Of a DNA stretch of 42,946 nt, positions 39,515 through 42,946 are shown piece by piece. Position 1 is the stretch's first letter; the number at the start of each line of letters is the position of its first letter. A program made the position numbers and the translations under genes. This DNA comes from Caloranaerobacter ferrireducens (GTDB taxonomy: Bacteria > Bacillota > Clostridia > Tissierellales > Thermohalobacteraceae): assembly GCF_001730685.1 (NCBI RefSeq), contig NZ_MDJR01000010.1:1-42946 (forward strand), given 5' to 3'. The notes under the pieces are model-generated. The model saw only the letters and a program-made list of their open reading frames with translations, had not been told where the DNA came from and did not search any database.

Positions 39515-40766
39515 AGTTGTTAATGTTATAACAAAAAATTTTAACAAATATAATATAGAATCAATTGATGAGTATGTTAAATTAGGCGGATTTGAAGCTT
39601 TGAAGAAAGCTTTTGAATTAGGGCCACAAGGTGTTATCGATGAGATTAAAGCTTCTGGATTAAGAGGAAGAGGTGGAGCAGCATACCCAACGGGGAAAAA
39701 ATGGGAACAAGCAGCGAATGTAAAGGGAGATAGAAAAATTATTATATGTAATGCAGATGAAGGAGAACCAGCAACTTTTAAAGATAGATATTTACTAGAA
39801 TATGACCCTTATAAAATAATAGAGGGAATGACCATTGCTGCTTATACAGTTAAAGCAAATGAAGGTTATATCTATATTAGAGAAGAATATAAACATCTTC
39901 ATAACAAGGTTAGAAGAGCTATTGAATTAGCGAAAAAAGCCGGTTATTTAGGTGAAAAGATTTTAGGTACTGATTTTAAATTTGATATAAAGGTATTTTC
40001 AGGAGCAGGGGCCTATGTCTGTGGTGAAAATTCTTCTTTAATTGAGTCAATGGAGGGTAAAAGTGGTAGACCAAGAATAAAACCTCCATATATTAAACAA
40101 TGTGGACTTTATAATCTTCCTACACTTGTAAACAATGTGGAAACGTTTGCCGCAGCAGCATCTATATTATTAATAGGTTCTGAAGAATATACAAAGTACG
40201 GAACTTCTGAAAGTAAAGGTACGAAATTAATTAGTTTATGTGGAAATATTAACAAGCCAGGTGCATATGAAATTCCTTTTGGTGTTACTTTAAGAGAAAT
40301 TATATATGATATCGGTGGAGGTATTAAAGAAAATAAAAAATTAAAATTTCTTCAGCTTGGAGGGGCATCTGGAGCTATCGTTCCTGCTGATATGATAGAT
40401 TTAAGATATTGTTATAAAGAATTAAAGGATCATGGAATTGAAATAGGTTCTGGTGCAATATTGGTAGCAGACGAAACAAATAGTGTGGTTGATTTCATAA
40501 AATCTGTACAAGACTTTTTCTTACATGAAAGTTGTGGAAAATGTACACCATGTAGAGAAGGAAACAGACAGATTACAAAAATAATCAATAGATTTGTTGC
40601 TGGAGATGCTAGTATAACAGATTTGAAAACAGTAGAAAAATTTGCCAACGTTATGAAATACGCTTCATTTTGTGGATTAGGAAAAACTGCTCCGACAGCT
40701 TTGCTCTCAGCGATAAAGCATTTTCCAGTAGAGTTTTATCAGCGAATTTATAAAGTGAGTAGATAA
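39507..40766 (+). CDS. hydB: NADH-linked hydrogenase 2, NuoF-like flavoprotein subunit
   Basis: A 419-residue NuoF/HydB protein with GRGGAAYPTGKKW, NADEGEPATFKDR, GAGAYVCGENSSL (Asn-Ser where most homologues, including the copy at 3902, have Glu-Thr), cluster motif ESCGKCTPCREG and CGLGKTAP. It lacks both the N-terminal thioredoxin-like and the C-terminal ferredoxin domain, and even the short CRAGKC tail of the operon 1 copy. ATG 39507 follows AGGAGG by seven bases; a longer frame from 39459 is not supported. Confidence 0.92.
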   Translation: MNRVVNVITKNFNKYNIESIDEYVKLGGFEALKKAFELGPQGVIDEIKASGLRGRGGAAYPTGKKWEQAANVKGDRKIIICNADEGEPATFKDRYLLEYDPYKIIEGMTIAAYTVKANEGYIYIREEYKHLHNKVRRAIELAKKAGYLGEKILGTDFKFDIKVFSGAGAYVCGENSSLIESMEGKSGRPRIKPPYIKQCGLYNLPTLVNNVETFAAAASILLIGSEEYTKYGTSESKGTKLISLCGNINKPGAYEIPFGVTLREIIYDIGGGIKENKKLKFLQLGGASGAIVPADMIDLRYCYKELKDHGIEIGSGAILVADETNSVVDFIKSVQDFFLHESCGKCTPCREGNRQITKIINRFVAGDASITDLKTVEKFANVMKYASFCGLGKTAPTALLSAIKHFPVEFYQRIYKVSR

Positions 40767-40801
40767 AGATACTAAAGTTCATAATATTGAGGAGGTTAAA
40801 A

Positions 40802-42574
40802 ATGAGTAACTGTACAATTACTATTGATAATAAAGTAATAACTGTACCAGAAGGTACTACTATATTAGAAGCGGCTAAGAAAGTCGGTATTAATATTCCA
40901 ACATTATGTCACCATCCAGATCAAAAAGTTAAAGCCAATTGTAGAATATGTTTAGTACAAACAGGACCTAATAAATTAGTTACTGCTTGCTCCACTCCAG
41001 TTTGGGATGGAATGAAAGTAAATACACATTCAAAATTAGTTAGAGATACGCAAAGAGGAGTACTTGAGCTAATTTTAGCAAATCACCCACAGGACTGTCT
41101 TAAGTGTATTAGAAATGGTAAATGTGAACTTCAGAAACTTTGTGAAATGTTTAATATTTCTAAGACTAATCTTGAAGAAGAAGTAGATTCTTTAGAAATA
41201 GATGAATCAAATCCAGCAATTATAAGAGATCATAGTAAGTGTATAAAATGCAATAGATGTATAGAAGTTTGTCAAGAAGTTCAAGGGGTAGGGATATTAA
41301 GTCAAGCACATAGATCAATCAATTATTGTATAACTCCTGCGTTTGAAAAGAAACTTATCAATACTTTGTGCGTTTTTTGTGGACAGTGTACTACTGTGTG
41401 TCCAGTTGGTGCTATATATGAAAAAGATGATACAGAGAAGGTATGGAACGCTCTATATGATGAAACTCTTCATGTAATTGTACAAATAGCTCCAGCTGTT
41501 AGGGTAAGTATAGGTGAGGAATTTGGCTTTGAGCCAGGTACAAATGTAACAGGAAAAGTAGTAGCTTCTCTTAGAAGACTTGGTTTTGATAAAGTGTTTG
41601 ATACTAATTTTACTGCAGACTTAACAATAATTGAAGAAGGTCATGAATTATTACACAGAATACAGAATAATGGTGTGCTACCTATGATAACATCATGTAG
41701 TCCAGGTTGGATAAATTATTTAGAGGGGTTTTATCCAGACTTAATTAAGCATGTATCAACTTGTAAATCTCCTCAACAAATGTTTGGTGCACTTTCAAAA
41801 ACATATTATGCTGAAAAAATGGGATTAGATCCATCGAAGATATTTACTGTATCTATAATGCCTTGTACAGCTAAGAAATATGAGGCTGATAGAGTAGAAA
41901 TGTCATCCTATGGTTATAAAGACGTGGATGCAGTGCTTACAACAAGGGAACTTGCAAGAATGCTTAAATCTGCAAGTATTGATTTAGCAAATATTGAAGA
42001 AGAGGAATTTGATGAGCCTTTCGGAATTACAACAGGAGCAGCAGTAATATTTGGTGCAACTGGTGGGGTTATGGAGGCAGCTCTTAGAACGGTTTATGAG
42101 TTAGTAACTGAAAAAGAGCTTGAAAAGCTAGATTTTACTGAAGTTAGAGGACTAGAAGGCATTAAAGAAGCTGAAATTGATTTAAATGGGACATCTGTAA
42201 AAGTAGCTGTGGCTCATGGACTAAGCAATGCAAAGAAAATATTAGATATGGTTAAAAATGGGGAAGCAGATTATACATTCATCGAAATTATGTGTTGCCC
42301 AGGCGGATGCATTGGTGGTGGAGGACAGCCTATAGGAACTACTACTAAGGTTAAGGAAGAAAGAATTAAGGGTATTTATAATGTTGATAAAAGTATGAAG
42401 ATTAGAAAGTCCCATGAAAATCCTGCGATCAAGCAGCTATATAAAGAGTTTTTAGGTAAGCCTCTTGGGAAGGTTTCTCATAAATTACTTCATACATCAT
42501 ATAGCCCTAGAAATCAAATATTAGATATAGACTATCTAAAATATGATAGCGAAGTTGCTACAACTGAAGAATAG
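40802..42574 (+). CDS. hydA: [FeFe]-hydrogenase catalytic subunit (operon 2)
   Basis: A 590-residue paralogue of the protein at 5187 with the same domain order: [2Fe-2S] (CHHPDQKVKANCRIC), His-Cys cluster (HPQDCLKCIRNGKC), two [4Fe-4S] motifs (CIKCNRCIEVC, CVFCGQCTTVCP), H-cluster L1 TSCSPGW, L2 MPCTAKKYE, L3 MCCPGGCIGGGGQP. It ends with an extra acidic tail (about 572-590, ILDIDYLKYDSEVATTEE) absent from the first copy. ATG 40802 follows GAGGAGGTT. Last gene of the operon. Confidence 0.95.
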   Translation: MSNCTITIDNKVITVPEGTTILEAAKKVGINIPTLCHHPDQKVKANCRICLVQTGPNKLVTACSTPVWDGMKVNTHSKLVRDTQRGVLELILANHPQDCLKCIRNGKCELQKLCEMFNISKTNLEEEVDSLEIDESNPAIIRDHSKCIKCNRCIEVCQEVQGVGILSQAHRSINYCITPAFEKKLINTLCVFCGQCTTVCPVGAIYEKDDTEKVWNALYDETLHVIVQIAPAVRVSIGEEFGFEPGTNVTGKVVASLRRLGFDKVFDTNFTADLTIIEEGHELLHRIQNNGVLPMITSCSPGWINYLEGFYPDLIKHVSTCKSPQQMFGALSKTYYAEKMGLDPSKIFTVSIMPCTAKKYEADRVEMSSYGYKDVDAVLTTRELARMLKSASIDLANIEEEEFDEPFGITTGAAVIFGATGGVMEAALRTVYELVTEKELEKLDFTEVRGLEGIKEAEIDLNGTSVKVAVAHGLSNAKKILDMVKNGEADYTFIEIMCCPGGCIGGGGQPIGTTTKVKEERIKGIYNVDKSMKIRKSHENPAIKQLYKEFLGKPLGKVSHKLLHTSYSPRNQILDIDYLKYDSEVATTEE

Positions 42575-42607
42575 AGTTAAAATATAGATAAAGTAATTTT
42601 AACTTGG

Positions 42608-42650
42608 AATCCACAGGCTTAGTTTTTATACTGGGCTTGTGGATTTTGTT
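42608..42650 (+). terminator. Terminator of hydrogenase operon 2
   Basis: AATCCACA pairs with TGTGGATT (extended by G-T and G-C contacts) around a roughly 20-base loop, followed by TTGTTTT. Confidence 0.7.
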
Positions 42651-42871
42651 TTGGTATATAGAAAATTATTAATTATGGATAAATTAACACAATTCCTGTT
42701 AAGTAAAATATGGAGAAAACAAGAGATTTTATAAGAAAAAAATAAATTAATTGAATAAAATTAATATGATTGGGTATCAATAATGTTGAAGACTACTGGC
42801 AATTATGCTATATTACTATATGTCTTTGCGGAAGCATAAAAATTAAGGACGAATAAGAATGAAAAAAGTTC

Positions 42872-42900
42872 TTGACATGATAAAACAAATCTGCTATAGT
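42872..42900 (+). promoter_or_regulatory. Strong promoter at the window edge (stable-RNA-like)
   Basis: TTGACA (42872-42877), 17-base spacer, TATAGT (42895-42900). The leader has a GTCGAC/GTCGAC stem with GACAAAA, similar to the leader of tRNA cluster 2 (29572-29590). The final bases GAGTTTGGTC resemble a 16S rRNA 5' end, but the leader would be unusually short, so the gene is unknown. Confidence 0.65.
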
Positions 42901-42946
42901 ATTAAGAGTCGACGACAAAAGTCGACAAAGAAAAATGAGTTTGGTC

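Larger units (their letters stand above)
42575..42946. other. Downstream region with terminator and a strong promoter
   Basis: No complete gene is seen. It holds the hydA terminator (42608-42645), about 200 bases of AT-rich sequence without clear structure, then the promoter at 42872 whose gene is beyond the edge. Confidence 0.5.

Overview
The window is AT-rich DNA from a low-GC, anaerobic, fermentative Firmicute (Clostridia; a Tissierellales/Caloranaerobacter-like relative is plausible, but the genus is inference). The evidence is two NAD(P)-linked [FeFe]-hydrogenase operons, strong AGGAGG/AAGGGGG ribosome binding sites, tRNA genes with encoded CCA, and the clostridial gene order rpsF-ssb-rpsR ... 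yybS-gdpP-rplI-dnaB ... purA.

Layout. 1-6908: a sigma54 activator fused to an [FeFe]-hydrogenase-like iron-sulfur sensor, then a four-gene Hnd/HydABC-type hydrogenase operon behind a well-spaced sigma54 (-24/-12) promoter. 6924-9912: a YkvI-like membrane protein whose ribosome binding site lies in a hairpin, a membrane-anchored beta-propeller protein and a CvpA-like protein. 9931-12592 (minus strand): a DUF2089 regulator, two SHOCT-like proteins and an MFS transporter. 12974-16991: YedF and a DUF3343 carrier, a DUF951 protein, a PLP aminotransferase and a UMF1-type transporter. 17240-24276: the housekeeping block, with an S6:S18-type autoregulatory leader ahead of rpsF. 24445-27852: an acetyltransferase, an FAD protein and purA.

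28048-31142 holds two tRNA operons, each with a strong promoter. They carry 23 intact tRNAs and four truncated ones, an internal tandem duplication (Met/Ile2-Trp-Pro-Ile), and a family of short modular hairpin / AT-rich inverted repeat / hairpin inserts. A short stretch resembling a 16S-23S spacer lies between the two clusters.

31041-38802 is an integrated filamentous phage (inovirus-like) of about 7.66 kb. It sits in the tRNA-Arg(ACG) gene between 102-bp direct repeats that begin exactly at the anticodon loop. Its leftward genes are a small ssDNA-binding-like protein, a tRNA-like gene, a large secreted and membrane-anchored adsorption protein, three small membrane proteins, a coat-protein candidate, a Zot-type assembly ATPase, a small basic protein, an HUH rolling-circle Rep and a tyrosine integrase. 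A divergent Cro/C1-type repressor faces a switch region in which a consensus promoter is overlapped by a palindromic operator. A 30-residue peptide and a DUF2726 nuclease-like gene lie as cargo next to attR. The phage is the most distinctive system here.

39017-42574 is a second hydrogenase operon (hydC-hydB-hydA), paralogous to the first but without its small [2Fe-2S] subunit and without a visible sigma54 promoter. The window ends just after another strong TTGACA-N17-TATAGT promoter whose product lies outside. All functions come from reading protein motifs by eye; no database search was run.
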